Part shown: positions 1 to 9,398 of the stretch, one piece after another
How the letters are laid out: each line of letters opens with the position of its first letter
How positions within the stretch are numbered: position 1 is the first letter of the stretch
Origin: Bacteroidales bacterium UBA1745
Lineage (GTDB): Bacteria; Bacteroidota; Bacteroidia; Bacteroidales; UBA932
Assembly: GCA_002314885.1 (NCBI GenBank)
Contig: DCHT01000028.1
Coordinates: forward strand, 87,415-151,414
DNA length: 64,000 nucleotides
Reading direction: 5' to 3'
Notes under the pieces: model-generated
Told to the model about the DNA's origin: nothing
The model's database searches: none
The model's input: only the letters and a program-made list of their open reading frames with translations
Position numbers and translations under genes: made by a program

Positions 1-1
1 G

Positions 2-1336
2 ACCATCTCCCGCGAGCCTTGGATGAGCAACACCAGCACCTGGCTCGACCAGCTCAAGCTCAGGTACTCCTTCGGTACCGCAGGTAACAACAACATCCCT
101 GCAGGCTCCATCAACAAGGAATACAGCGCAAGCACCACTCCTGGTGTATGGCTTTCTTCAGGTTCTACCTACTGGATGGCCGGCAAGGTCCTCAACAACC
201 CTGACCTCAAGTGGGAGACCACCTATACTCACAACATCGGTATCGACTTCAGCTTCCTCCAGAACAGGATCAGCGGTAGCATCGAAATCTACCAGAACGA
301 CACCAAGGACCTCCTCATCCTCTTCCCTATCGCAGGTACAGGTTACGACAGCCAGTACAGGAACATCGGTTCCACACGCAACCGCGGTGCTGAGCTCTCC
401 CTCTCTATGCCTATCATCCAGAAGAAGGACTACAGCCTCTCCATCAGCGGCAACATCGCATACAACCGCAACAAGATCACCAGCCTCGGTGGCCTCGACG
501 CAATCACCGGTACCTCAGTTCAGTCCTACTGGGCATCTACTGAAATCGGCGACGACTACAGCGTACAGGTCAACGGACGTCTCGGCAATATGTACGGTTA
601 CAAGTGCGCAGGTCGCTACGAAGTGGACGACTTCGACTATGTAGGCGGCAAGTGGGTGCTCAAGGAAGGCGTTCCTGATGACTCCAAGATCATCGGCGCA
701 AGCTACCTTATGCCTGGTGCCCTCAAGCTCGAGGCTGACGAGGACGGCGTAATCCGCAAGCACGTCATCGGAAATGCAAGTCCTGACTTCCAGGGCGGTT
801 TCGCACTCAACGCATACGTGAAGGGCATTGACCTCAGCGCCAACTTCACCTATATGATCGGCAACGACGTCTACAACGCCAACAAGATCGAGTTCACCTC
901 TTCCCGTAAGTACAACAACCACAGGAACCTGATGAACACTATGGACGTTGACAAGCGCTGGACCAACATCGACTGGACCACCGGCGAGCTCGTCACCGAC
1001 CCTGAGACCCTCAAGGCAATGAATGCAAACACCACTATGTGGTCACCTTGCATCGGCAACGCAGTCTTCAGCGACTGGGCTGTCGAGGATGGTTCATTCC
1101 TCCGTCTCCAGAGCGCTACCATCGGATACACCATCCCAGAGAAACTCACTGAGAAGGCTCACATCCGCAAGGTCCGCTTCTATGTGACCGGTACCAACCT
1201 CTTCTGCCTCACCAAGTACAGCGGCTATGACCCTGAGGTCGACACCCGTCGCTCTACTCCTCTTACCCCTGGCGTTGACTACTCCGCATATCCAAAGAGC
1301 CGCGGCGTTGTCTTCGGATTCAATCTCACCTTCTAA
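2..1336 (+). CDS. SusC-like TonB-dependent outer-membrane transporter, 3' part
   Basis: Only the C-terminal part is in the window; the reading frame is open from base 2, so the start lies upstream. The translation has the alternating aromatic/polar strands of the 22-strand TonB-dependent barrel and ends in GFNLTF, a typical outer-membrane barrel terminus with a final phenylalanine. Its first residues (ISREPWM...LDQLKLR) match the same place in the complete SusC at 49659-53033 (ISEEPWM...LSNLKLR), so about 440 residues of barrel are present. SusC proteins import oligosaccharides across the outer membrane with a SusD lid, and a SusD gene follows 12 bases later. The nearby kdu and uxa genes suggest pectin-derived oligogalacturonides as substrate; this is inference from position. 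Confidence 0.93.
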   Translation, partial: TISREPWMSNTSTWLDQLKLRYSFGTAGNNNIPAGSINKEYSASTTPGVWLSSGSTYWMAGKVLNNPDLKWETTYTHNIGIDFSFLQNRISGSIEIYQNDTKDLLILFPIAGTGYDSQYRNIGSTRNRGAELSLSMPIIQKKDYSLSISGNIAYNRNKITSLGGLDAITGTSVQSYWASTEIGDDYSVQVNGRLGNMYGYKCAGRYEVDDFDYVGGKWVLKEGVPDDSKIIGASYLMPGALKLEADEDGVIRKHVIGNASPDFQGGFALNAYVKGIDLSANFTYMIGNDVYNANKIEFTSSRKYNNHRNLMNTMDVDKRWTNIDWTTGELVTDPETLKAMNANTTMWSPCIGNAVFSDWAVEDGSFLRLQSATIGYTIPEKLTEKAHIRKVRFYVTGTNLFCLTKYSGYDPEVDTRRSTPLTPGVDYSAYPKSRGVVFGFNLTF

Positions 1337-1348
1337 TTTGCAGGCAAG

Positions 1349-3181
1349 ATGAAAAAGACAGTATTATATATAATAGGAGCAGTTGCAGCAATCTCAATGC
1401 TCTCATCCTGCGAAAACGGTATCCTCGACCAGGAGTCTCCGTCAACCTTTGACGCCGCTACCGTATATTCCAACTACGCCCTTGCAGAAGGCACCGTCTT
1501 CGGCATCACCGAGGCTTTCGCCGAAGTGAACTCATATCGTGGACGTTTCCTTCCTTGGTACGGATACAACACTGACTGCGAGTGGTACAATACCTTCTCC
1601 AAGACCTACGACAACAAGAACGAGATCACGGCTTACGGCATTACCACCAACAACGACCAGCTGAACCAGTCCAACGGTCCTTTCAACCTTATGTACACTG
1701 CCATCGAGAGGGCTAACCTCGTGATCGAAGGCATCCGTAACTACGGCGACGTTAAGGGCGACGCGGATATGGCATATCTCCTCGGAGAGGCTCTCACCCT
1801 CAGGGCTATGGTTTACTATGACCTCATCAAGGCCTGGGGCGACGTTCCTGCCAGGTTCACTCCCGTACAGTCCGACAACCTCTATGTGGCAAAGAGCAGC
1901 CGCGACGTGATCTTCAACCAGATCCTCGCCGACCTCGACGAAGCCATCCCTTATCTCTACCTTCCTGGTGAGAGCGCCGCTACCCAGCAGACCGACCGCA
2001 TCAACAAGCTTTTCGCTGAAGGTCTCTATGCACGTATCGCTCTCTGCGCATCAGGCTATGCCCTCCGTCCTGACGACGGTTGCGTAGGTACCGGTGACGC
2101 AGGCACTGTACGTCTGAGCAGCGACGAGAACCTCTCCAAGGAGGTCCTCTATCCTAAGGCTCTCGCTTACCTCAAGGACGTCATCAACTCCGGCAAGGCC
2201 AGCCTCATCGCTGATTACGAGACTCTCTGGAGAAACTTCAACAGCTACGATCTCGCAGCCGGCAACGAGGTGCTCTACTGCATTCCTTTCGGCAACGGCC
2301 GCGGCAGGTGGAACTACACCTTCGCAATCAAGAACGAAGGCGCCACCATCAATGGCGTAGCCTTCAGCCAGGGCGGTGTTGCAGGTCCGCTTCCTACTAT
2401 GTGGTTCAAGTATGAGGACAACGACGTTCGCCGCGACCTCACCTGCGTGAACTACTCCTGGGAGAAGACCGGTGCCATCACCCCTTCAGGCATCGCAAAG
2501 TGGTACTTCGGCAAATATCGTTTCGAGTGGATGGATGCAAATCCTTACGGCGGCGGAAATGACGACGGCATCAAGCCTATCGTTATGCGCTACTCCGACG
2601 TGCTCCTTATGGCAGCCGAGATCGAGAACGAACTCAACGGCCCTTCAGCATTCGCAAAGCAGTGCCTCCTCGATGTACGTTCCCGCGCCTACAAGGGCAA
2701 CGAAAGCGTTGCTGAGGCATACGTGAACGGCCTCGGCGGCAAGGATGCCTTCTTCAACGCAATCGTGGACGAGCGTGCTCTCGAGTTCTGCGGCGAGTTC
2801 CTCCGCAAGGGTGACCTCATCCGCTGGAACAAGCTCAGCAGCAACCTCAAGGCAGCCAAGGCCGACCTCTACGCCCTCCGCGACAAGACCGGCGACTATG
2901 CATACCTCACCGGTGACATCTACTACCGCCTCGGCGACGACGAGGAGTCCCTCGTAATCTGGGGCCTCGGCAAGACTGAGCAGACCGCTCCTGAAGGAGA
3001 ATGGGAAGAAGTCAAGAACTACGTGAAGTATGACGACAAGAAGAAGTCCGACCTCTATGAGGCCAAGATCGAGAATCTCTACATCAACGATCCTGACCAG
3101 TGGATGTTCTGGCCTATCTTCGACAACACTGTTTCCAACAGCCAGGGCCACATCGTCAACGATTATGCCTTTGCAAAGTAA
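1349..3181 (+). CDS. SusD/RagB-like glycan-binding surface lipoprotein
   Basis: The protein has 610 residues. A type II signal peptide with lipobox LSSC puts the lipidated cysteine at residue 21. The body has the SusD layout: N-terminal TPR-like helices (for example YLLGEALTLRAMVYYDLIKAWGDVP near residues 145-170), a variable middle, and a C-terminal segment with DERALEFCGEFLRKGDLIRW, the usual SusD signature. It is a lid for the SusC that ends 12 bases upstream and should bind the glycan at the cell surface. The junction from the SusC stop into this gene (AATTTG...GCAAGATGAAAAAGA) is nearly identical to that of the second SusC/SusD pair at 53034-53055, a sign of common descent of the two pairs. 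Confidence 0.95.
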   Translation: MKKTVLYIIGAVAAISMLSSCENGILDQESPSTFDAATVYSNYALAEGTVFGITEAFAEVNSYRGRFLPWYGYNTDCEWYNTFSKTYDNKNEITAYGITTNNDQLNQSNGPFNLMYTAIERANLVIEGIRNYGDVKGDADMAYLLGEALTLRAMVYYDLIKAWGDVPARFTPVQSDNLYVAKSSRDVIFNQILADLDEAIPYLYLPGESAATQQTDRINKLFAEGLYARIALCASGYALRPDDGCVGTGDAGTVRLSSDENLSKEVLYPKALAYLKDVINSGKASLIADYETLWRNFNSYDLAAGNEVLYCIPFGNGRGRWNYTFAIKNEGATINGVAFSQGGVAGPLPTMWFKYEDNDVRRDLTCVNYSWEKTGAITPSGIAKWYFGKYRFEWMDANPYGGGNDDGIKPIVMRYSDVLLMAAEIENELNGPSAFAKQCLLDVRSRAYKGNESVAEAYVNGLGGKDAFFNAIVDERALEFCGEFLRKGDLIRWNKLSSNLKAAKADLYALRDKTGDYAYLTGDIYYRLGDDEESLVIWGLGKTEQTAPEGEWEEVKNYVKYDDKKKSDLYEAKIENLYINDPDQWMFWPIFDNTVSNSQGHIVNDYAFAK

Positions 3182-3201
3182 ACTTCTGATACCACAGCAA
3201 T

Positions 3202-6200
3202 ATGAAATCATATAGAAAATTCTTGGCGCTTGCGGCTGCAGTCCTTTCACTCGGACTCGTTACCGGCTGCGGTGACACCTTCGAAGAGGTCACTGACCTC
3301 GTTCTCGGCAGGTGTCTCCAGCCTATGAACCTCAGCGCCAAAGTCAGCCAGGGTCAGAACGTGACCTTCAGCTGGGACGTCACCAAGGACGCAGAGCAGT
3401 ATTTGCTCGAGGTCTACAATGACGAAGAAATGACCAAGCAGGTCTTCTCGGAGACCATCGAACCTAACGAGGTACCTGTCACCAAGTATCTCGACGTAGA
3501 CCAGACCTTCTGGTTCCGCGTACAGGCCCACAACTCCACCAAGGACGATTCCAAGTGGGCAGTCTGTGCAAAGAGCGTGAAGACTTTCGCTGTAAAGCCT
3601 AACCTCTATATGGAACTTGCAGGCAGGACCGCTACCAGCATCACCCTCACCTGGACTGCTGACCCTGAGGTCGACAGGATCGAGTACGGTGCACCTGGAG
3701 CTGAAACTCCAGCAGTCTACACCCTCACCAAGGAGGACATCGCAGCCGGCCAGGCTACAGTCCCAAGCCTCACCCCTTCCACCGAGTATGACCTCGTGCT
3801 CTACTTCTCAAGCGCAAACCGCGGCGAAGTAGTTGCCTGGACTATGCCGGATCCTAACGGCCTCACCGCCGTAAGCACCAGCGCAGCCCTCGAGCAGGCC
3901 ATCAAGGACGGTGCGAACATCCTCGTCAAGATGGACGGTTCACCTTACACCGTCGGCACCGACAAGGGCGTTGACATCTCCAAGGGCGTGAAGATCTACG
4001 GCGAAGGCGCCGCTGACGGCACTATGCCTGTCATCTACGGTTCCCTCAGCGTCGTGGACGGCTTCGACGGCACTGACATCTACGCAGAAGGCATCGAATT
4101 CAATGGCAAGGACGCCACCTACGGCTTCCTCATCCAGCACAAGGAAGGCTCTGCTACGGACGGTGTCGCAATCAACAGCATCATCTTCCGCAACTGCGTC
4201 GTAACCGGTTACTCAAAGGGTATCATCTACGAATGGAGCCATCCGATGAAGATCGGTGAGCTCACTTTCGACAGCTGCGACATCCACGCTGTGAACGTCG
4301 ACGGTACTGTGGGCGGTGATGGTTTCGACCTCCGTCAGGCTACAGAGATCGGAAAGTTCAACATCGTGAACAACACCATCTACAATGGTTTCCGTACTTT
4401 CCTCCGCATCGATGCAAACCCTGTCATCGGCGACGTGAAGTTCGAGAACAACACCCTTATGAACCTCAGCTTCGTGGACAACACGAACAACGCAGGTCTC
4501 TTCGGTTTCCAGACCAAGCCGTCTTCCTTCTCAATGAAGAAGAACCTCTTCCTCAATATGGTCGAGAAGTCAGTGATGGCAAACTACGCATCCAAGGTGG
4601 GTGACGACTACAAGTACCTCAACGGTGAGAAGCTCGGTGTAATGGCATCCGAGAACTACTTCTACAACATCGTCGACGGCTTCTTCACCAACTTCACCCT
4701 CGCTCAGGCAGGTGGTGTGATGCTCGACACCGACCCTTGCTACAACGCAAAGGCAGGCAAGTTCAGCATACTCGCAAGCTCAGAGATCTCCGGCAAGCAG
4801 ATCGGTGCTTCCAAGTGGTGGAACGAGTATATCGAGCCTATCGAGGACCTCACTATGACGACCATCGAAGGCAACCACACCTGGGATTTCAACAACGCTG
4901 CATACTTCAGCTCTGACTTCACCAAGTCAAAGGTACGCGACCTCCTCCTCGTGGGCGTGACCGACAACAAAGTCACCCTCGTTGACGGCGTGCTCGGCTT
5001 CACCGCCGCCGCAACTACCAGCAAGAAGGGCGTTCCTACCGACGGTTACCTCGCATTCCAGGTCAACCAGCCTGGTTCAGTGATCATCAAGCCTGTCGAT
5101 GAGACCAACGCAAGCGGTCACTTCGTAGTAGGCGTAGGCCCTACCAGCGGCTCAAGCATCTCCATCAAGGGTGGTGCCGCAGCTATGAGCGGCAGCGTCA
5201 AGGCTCAGAAGGTCATCATCAAGGACATCACCGAGGAAAGCCTCGTCTACATCTTCCCTACCAGCCCGCTCTCACTCGCACAGCTCGCCTGGACAACTGA
5301 TGTAAACGACGTGAACACTGCCCTCCCTGCACCTGCACCTAAGGCAACTCCTGCAACCGTCACCGCAGGCACTCCTGAGGACGTAGTAATCAGCTGGGAG
5401 CCAGTTGAGAACGCAGGCTCATATTCAGTCGTATTCAACGGCAAGACCTATGCTTCCGACGACGTTGCAGAAGGCGAAAGCCCTCGCTACACCATCGGCA
5501 AGACCACCATCGGTATGCTTGACGCCGGTTCATACACCGTGAACGTATTTGCAAACCCTGCCAAGTCCGACATCTACAACACTATGTCCGCAGCAGGCGT
5601 CGCAGCCTTCGCAATCCAGCCTAAGGGCGGCAGCGAGGAAGGCGAGACCGCATTCACCGTCAAGAGCGTTGACGAACTCCTCGCAGCTCTCGCAGCCAAG
5701 AAGGAAAGCATCACTCTCCTCGAGTCCGGCTCACCTTACGTCCTCACCGACGAACTCTGCGCCAAGGCACTCACAGTGGACTACCCTGTCGTGATCGAAG
5801 GTGAGACCCCTGCAACCACAGTTGAGGGTACCTTCAAGCCTGTCGGCACCATCGACGGCGACGTTACCGTGAAGAACCTCACATTCGACGACACCAACCT
5901 CACCACAGGCTGCTTCATCACCCTCGCAGAGGATCTCGTGATGAACGACCTCACCGTTGAGAACGTGGCTCTCAAGGGCTACAGCAAGTCTGTCGTATAT
6001 GGCAACTTCGCGACTACGAGCGTCAACAATATGACCTTCAGGAACATCAGCACCAGCAACTGGGGCACCGGTCAGGGCGTATTCGACCTCCGCAAGGGCG
6101 TTGTCGGCAGTCTCAAGATCGTCGAGTCCACCATCGTAGGTGGCCGTGACCTCATCCGTCTCGACGCAACTGTAGAGTGCGGCAACATCATCATCGCCAA

Positions 6201-8427
6201 CAACACCATCGACAAGAGCAACCTCGGCGTAAACAGCAATGCTGTCCTCTATGTAAGGAACACCAACGCACAGTACACCGTTGCGAACAACCTCTTCCTC
6301 AACGAGGTACTCGAAGGCAAGAGCGTGGTATTCGTCAAGGCTACAGGCGTCGCAGTTCCACATATGGTCAACAACTTCTTCTACAACGTTGACGAGACCA
6401 ACTTCTTCAACGCTGCTATGACCAAGGAGATGGCCACCGACAACAACGGCGTCGTTCTGGGCACTGATCCTGTCAAGGATGCCGCAAACGGTGACTACAC
6501 CCTCGTGAACGCTCTCGCAATGAGCAACCGCGTAGGTGCAAGCAAGTGGAACCCATCCCGCGACCAGGGCTGCAGCGACTGCTTCGTAGTCAAGGACACA
6601 ATGGAGTTCAACGCTGCCCTCTCAGCAGGCAAGACCGACCTCAAGCTCGAGGCTGGTGAGTATGCATTCAGCAAGAAGATCTCCGTAGTGAAGAACCTCC
6701 GTCTCACCGGTAACGGCGAGGTTGTCCTCAAGGGTTATGTGGACATCGCAGGTGAAGATCTCGGAAACCTCTACTTCGACAACATCCACTTCACATTCGA
6801 CGGTTCAAACGGCTGCGTATTCAACGTATCCGCTGCCTCAACTGCAGGTACCATCACCGTGAAGAACTGCGTATTCGACGGCTACTCAAAGAGCGTATTC
6901 TATGACAATGCAGGCCTCACCGCAGGCAGCGTCGTGATGTCCAACAACAAGGTCATCAACCACGGCACCGGCCAGGGCGTATTCGACCTCCGCAAGTCAT
7001 CAATCGAGAATATGGTCATCGAGCAGTCCACCATCGTGGGCGGCCGCGACCTCGTACGTGCCGATGCCAACACCATCAAGGGTGCATTCACCTTCCGCAA
7101 CAATACTGTGGACGGCAGCAACCTCGGCGTGAACGGCAACGGCATCATCTACGTCCGCGCAACTCCTACCGACTTCCAGTTCAACAACAACCTCTTCATC
7201 AATGAGGCTGCTGATGGCAAGACGGTAAGGCTCTCCAAGGTTCAGTCCGAGTCCGCTCCTATCACCGTTCCTAACGTGGCACGCAACAACTTCTTCTACA
7301 ACATCGACACCACCAACTTCTTCGCCTGCGCGATGAACAAGGAGATCGTCGCTGGAGTAGAGGTAAGCAACTGCCCTGTCAAGGACGCTGCAAACGGCGA
7401 CTACACCCTCGTGGACGCACTTGCAATGTCCAGCAACGTGGGACCTCTCTGCTGGAACCCACGTGCAGGCCGCGTAACCACCGACTTCACCGTAACCAAC
7501 ACTGAGGAACTCCTCAATGCCATCGCAGTCGGCAAGAGCGCCATCACCCTCAACGGCGGAAGCTACAACTTCAGGGAAGTCACTGACAACCCATCCGTAG
7601 CCTCAGGCATACTCACCCTCACCGCTCCTCTCACCCTCAAGGGTGTGAACAAGCTCGGCAAGAAGCCAGTCATCGTGGGTGGCCTCAAGCTCGGAGAAGG
7701 TGCAGGTGACCTCACCGCCCAGAACATCAAGTTCTCCGGTGACAGCCTCGCAGTAGGAATCGTTCTCGAAATGGGCACCAATGTATCCAAAGCGAACATC
7801 GTCCTCAGGGGCTGCGACTTCGTCGAGTTCGCCAAGAGCGTGTTCTACCACAGCACCACTTTTGCTGACGCCAGCGTCAACCTCTTCTCCGTAAGCGGCT
7901 GTACAGTTTCCGGCTTCGGTCAGGGCCAGGGCGTATTCGACATCCGCAAGGGTGCCTACACCACCGTCCTCGTGGAGAACTCCACCATCTACAACGGTGG
8001 CCGTGACTTCATCCGCGCTGACGCAGGCATCGTGACCGGTTCCATCGCCATCAGGAACAACACCTTCGCCCACACTGGCGTCGGTGCCGGCAACGGTCTC
8101 TTCTGGGTACGTTCAACTCCTGGCAGCTATGTGATCGCAAACAACCTCTTCCTCAATGAGGTTGACACCCCTGCAGACGAGACTGCGACCGCAGCTAAGA
8201 CCCTTATGGCAAAGGGCGGTGCAACCAAGGCACAGCTCAGCAACAACTACTTCTTCAACTGTGACGCAACCAACTTCTTCACCGGTACTTACACCCAGGA
8301 AGAAGCCACTGCAAACGGTGGAGCAGTTCTCGAGGCTGACCCTTGCAAGGCATCCGCTTCCTACACCCTCAACGTAACCAACGCTACGATCAGGGAAAAC
8401 AAGGTCGGCGACCCTCGCTGGAGATAG
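3202..8427 (+). CDS. giant beta-helix surface lipoprotein (FN3 / DUF4957 / DUF5123-like), SusE position
   Basis: This is a 1741-residue lipoprotein with lipobox VTGC (cysteine 23). Two fibronectin-III-like stretches follow (about residues 35-120 and 125-210), a third lies near 715-805. Four repeated right-handed beta-helix units begin near residues 216, 813, 1123 and 1423. Each opens with a helix-like TxxELLxAI segment and continues through NN-T-I and NNLFLNE ladders. The last three share the sequence GQGVFD(L/I)RKG followed by S-TIxxGGRD. Such FN3/DUF4957/DUF5123 proteins sit third in pectin utilization loci of Bacteroidetes and resemble polysaccharide lyases in fold. I cannot identify catalytic residues, so it may be a binding protein rather than a lyase. 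It lies 20 bases after susD and ends at a terminator. Confidence 0.85.
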   Translation: MKSYRKFLALAAAVLSLGLVTGCGDTFEEVTDLVLGRCLQPMNLSAKVSQGQNVTFSWDVTKDAEQYLLEVYNDEEMTKQVFSETIEPNEVPVTKYLDVDQTFWFRVQAHNSTKDDSKWAVCAKSVKTFAVKPNLYMELAGRTATSITLTWTADPEVDRIEYGAPGAETPAVYTLTKEDIAAGQATVPSLTPSTEYDLVLYFSSANRGEVVAWTMPDPNGLTAVSTSAALEQAIKDGANILVKMDGSPYTVGTDKGVDISKGVKIYGEGAADGTMPVIYGSLSVVDGFDGTDIYAEGIEFNGKDATYGFLIQHKEGSATDGVAINSIIFRNCVVTGYSKGIIYEWSHPMKIGELTFDSCDIHAVNVDGTVGGDGFDLRQATEIGKFNIVNNTIYNGFRTFLRIDANPVIGDVKFENNTLMNLSFVDNTNNAGLFGFQTKPSSFSMKKNLFLNMVEKSVMANYASKVGDDYKYLNGEKLGVMASENYFYNIVDGFFTNFTLAQAGGVMLDTDPCYNAKAGKFSILASSEISGKQIGASKWWNEYIEPIEDLTMTTIEGNHTWDFNNAAYFSSDFTKSKVRDLLLVGVTDNKVTLVDGVLGFTAAATTSKKGVPTDGYLAFQVNQPGSVIIKPVDETNASGHFVVGVGPTSGSSISIKGGAAAMSGSVKAQKVIIKDITEESLVYIFPTSPLSLAQLAWTTDVNDVNTALPAPAPKATPATVTAGTPEDVVISWEPVENAGSYSVVFNGKTYASDDVAEGESPRYTIGKTTIGMLDAGSYTVNVFANPAKSDIYNTMSAAGVAAFAIQPKGGSEEGETAFTVKSVDELLAALAAKKESITLLESGSPYVLTDELCAKALTVDYPVVIEGETPATTVEGTFKPVGTIDGDVTVKNLTFDDTNLTTGCFITLAEDLVMNDLTVENVALKGYSKSVVYGNFATTSVNNMTFRNISTSNWGTGQGVFDLRKGVVGSLKIVESTIVGGRDLIRLDATVECGNIIIANNTIDKSNLGVNSNAVLYVRNTNAQYTVANNLFLNEVLEGKSVVFVKATGVAVPHMVNNFFYNVDETNFFNAAMTKEMATDNNGVVLGTDPVKDAANGDYTLVNALAMSNRVGASKWNPSRDQGCSDCFVVKDTMEFNAALSAGKTDLKLEAGEYAFSKKISVVKNLRLTGNGEVVLKGYVDIAGEDLGNLYFDNIHFTFDGSNGCVFNVSAASTAGTITVKNCVFDGYSKSVFYDNAGLTAGSVVMSNNKVINHGTGQGVFDLRKSSIENMVIEQSTIVGGRDLVRADANTIKGAFTFRNNTVDGSNLGVNGNGIIYVRATPTDFQFNNNLFINEAADGKTVRLSKVQSESAPITVPNVARNNFFYNIDTTNFFACAMNKEIVAGVEVSNCPVKDAANGDYTLVDALAMSSNVGPLCWNPRAGRVTTDFTVTNTEELLNAIAVGKSAITLNGGSYNFREVTDNPSVASGILTLTAPLTLKGVNKLGKKPVIVGGLKLGEGAGDLTAQNIKFSGDSLAVGIVLEMGTNVSKANIVLRGCDFVEFAKSVFYHSTTFADASVNLFSVSGCTVSGFGQGQGVFDIRKGAYTTVLVENSTIYNGGRDFIRADAGIVTGSIAIRNNTFAHTGVGAGNGLFWVRSTPGSYVIANNLFLNEVDTPADETATAAKTLMAKGGATKAQLSNNYFFNCDATNFFTGTYTQEEATANGGAVLEADPCKASASYTLNVTNATIRENKVGDPRWR
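6073..7950 (+). repeat. internal ~900-bp coding repeats of the beta-helix gene
   Basis: The stretch CAGGGCGTATTCGACCTCCG occurs at 6073 and again exactly 900 bases later at 6973, and with one change at 7927. The surrounding units (starts near 5641, 6570 and 7472) align along their length at protein level. The conservation at DNA level points to recent tandem duplication of a 300-codon beta-helix module, with possible recombination between units. Confidence 0.8.
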
Positions 8428-8447
8428 TCAACTATCCGCATATTTCA

Positions 8448-8476
8448 AGGGAGCCGGCCAACGGCTCCCTTTTTAA
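8448..8476 (+). terminator. Rho-independent terminator after the SusCD/beta-helix operon
   Basis: An 8-bp perfect stem, GGGAGCCG (8449-8456) with CGGCTCCC (8462-8469), a 5-base loop and a run of T follow the beta-helix stop codon by about 20 bases. It separates the outer-membrane operon from the kdu operon. Confidence 0.88.
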
Positions 8477-8541
8477 TGACAATTGCACAATATTGTTAAA
8501 TTTTTGGATGAATTTTATACGCTCATAGACCATAGTTTGAG

Positions 8542-8549
8542 TATATTTG
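8542..8549 (+). promoter_or_regulatory. Bacteroidetes -7 promoter element for kduD
   Basis: TATATTTG fits the Bacteroidetes -7 consensus TAnnTTTG and lies 36 bases before the kduD start. No clear -33 TTTG is seen at the usual 19-21 base spacing, so the promoter may need an activator. Confidence 0.6.
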
Positions 8550-8585
8550 CAGTATAGAAAAACCAAAAAAACACATTATATAATT

Positions 8586-9389
8586 ATGAACAATCCTTTC
8601 TCACTCGAAGGTAAGAACGCCTGGATCACAGGTGCTTCCTACGGCATCGGCTTCAACATCGCCAAGGCATTCGTGGCAGCCGGCGCAAAGACCATCATCT
8701 TCAATGACATCAACGAGGCCGCTCTCGAAAGAGGTCTCGCCAACTACAAGGAAGCAGGTATCGAGAACGTCAAGGGCTATGTCTGCGACGTAACCAAGGA
8801 AGACGACGTGAAGGCCCTCGTGGAGAAGATCCACGCAGAGGTAGGCCAGATCGACATCCTCGTGAACAACGCCGGCATCATCAAGCGCATCCCTATGCAC
8901 GAGATGAAGCGCAGCGAGTTCCAGCAGGTAATCGACGTGGACCTCGTGGCTCCTTTCATCGTGTCTTCAGCAGTGCTTCCTGAAATGATGGAGCGCCGCG
9001 AGGGCAAGATCATCAACATCTGCTCAATGATGTCCGAACTCGGACGTGAGACCGTTTCCGCATACGCAGCAGCCAAGGGTGGCCTCAAGATGCTCACCCG
9101 CAACATCTGCTCAGAGTACGGCGAGTACAACATCCAGTGCAACGGCATCGGACCTGGCTACATCGCAACTCCTCAGACCGCACCTCTCCGCGAGATCCAG
9201 CCTGACGGAAGCCGTCATCCTTTCGACTCATTCATCTGCGCAAAAACCCCAGCCGGCCGCTGGCTCGAGCCAGAAGAGCTCGGTGGACCTGCAGTCTTCC
9301 TCGCTTCACACGCATCTGACGCAGTGAACGGCCACGTCCTCTATGTGGACGGCGGTATCCTCGCATATATCGGAAAACAGCCTAAGTAA
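8586..9389 (+). CDS. kduD: 2-dehydro-3-deoxy-D-gluconate 5-dehydrogenase (KduD)
   Basis: A 267-residue short-chain dehydrogenase. The N-terminus MNNPFSLEGKNAWITGASYG carries the nucleotide-binding TGxxxGIG. NNAG and the catalytic YxxxK (YAAAK) follow in order, and the end YVDGGILAYIG is typical of KduD. The enzyme interconverts 2,5-diketo-3-deoxygluconate (DKII) and 2-keto-3-deoxygluconate in the cytoplasm, the last step before KdgK for unsaturated uronates made by pectate lyases. The start at 8586 is preferred over an in-frame ATG-like extension to 8547, because that extension overlaps the -7 element. It is the first gene of kduD-kduI-DUF4861. Confidence 0.95.
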   Translation: MNNPFSLEGKNAWITGASYGIGFNIAKAFVAAGAKTIIFNDINEAALERGLANYKEAGIENVKGYVCDVTKEDDVKALVEKIHAEVGQIDILVNNAGIIKRIPMHEMKRSEFQQVIDVDLVAPFIVSSAVLPEMMERREGKIINICSMMSELGRETVSAYAAAKGGLKMLTRNICSEYGEYNIQCNGIGPGYIATPQTAPLREIQPDGSRHPFDSFICAKTPAGRWLEPEELGGPAVFLASHASDAVNGHVLYVDGGILAYIGKQPK

Positions 9390-9398
9390 TTCAAGGAT

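Noticed and set aside
2645..3250. 201-codon minus-strand frame opposite susD
   Set aside because: Valine/leucine/glutamate-rich shadow of the SusD coding strand, with no recognizable motif and no promoter.
8586..9389. The short-chain dehydrogenase as a hydroxysteroid dehydrogenase completing the steroid pair
   Set aside because: It is in an operon with kduI, matches KduD in sequence and length, and lies 26 kb from the steroid-reductase-like genes.
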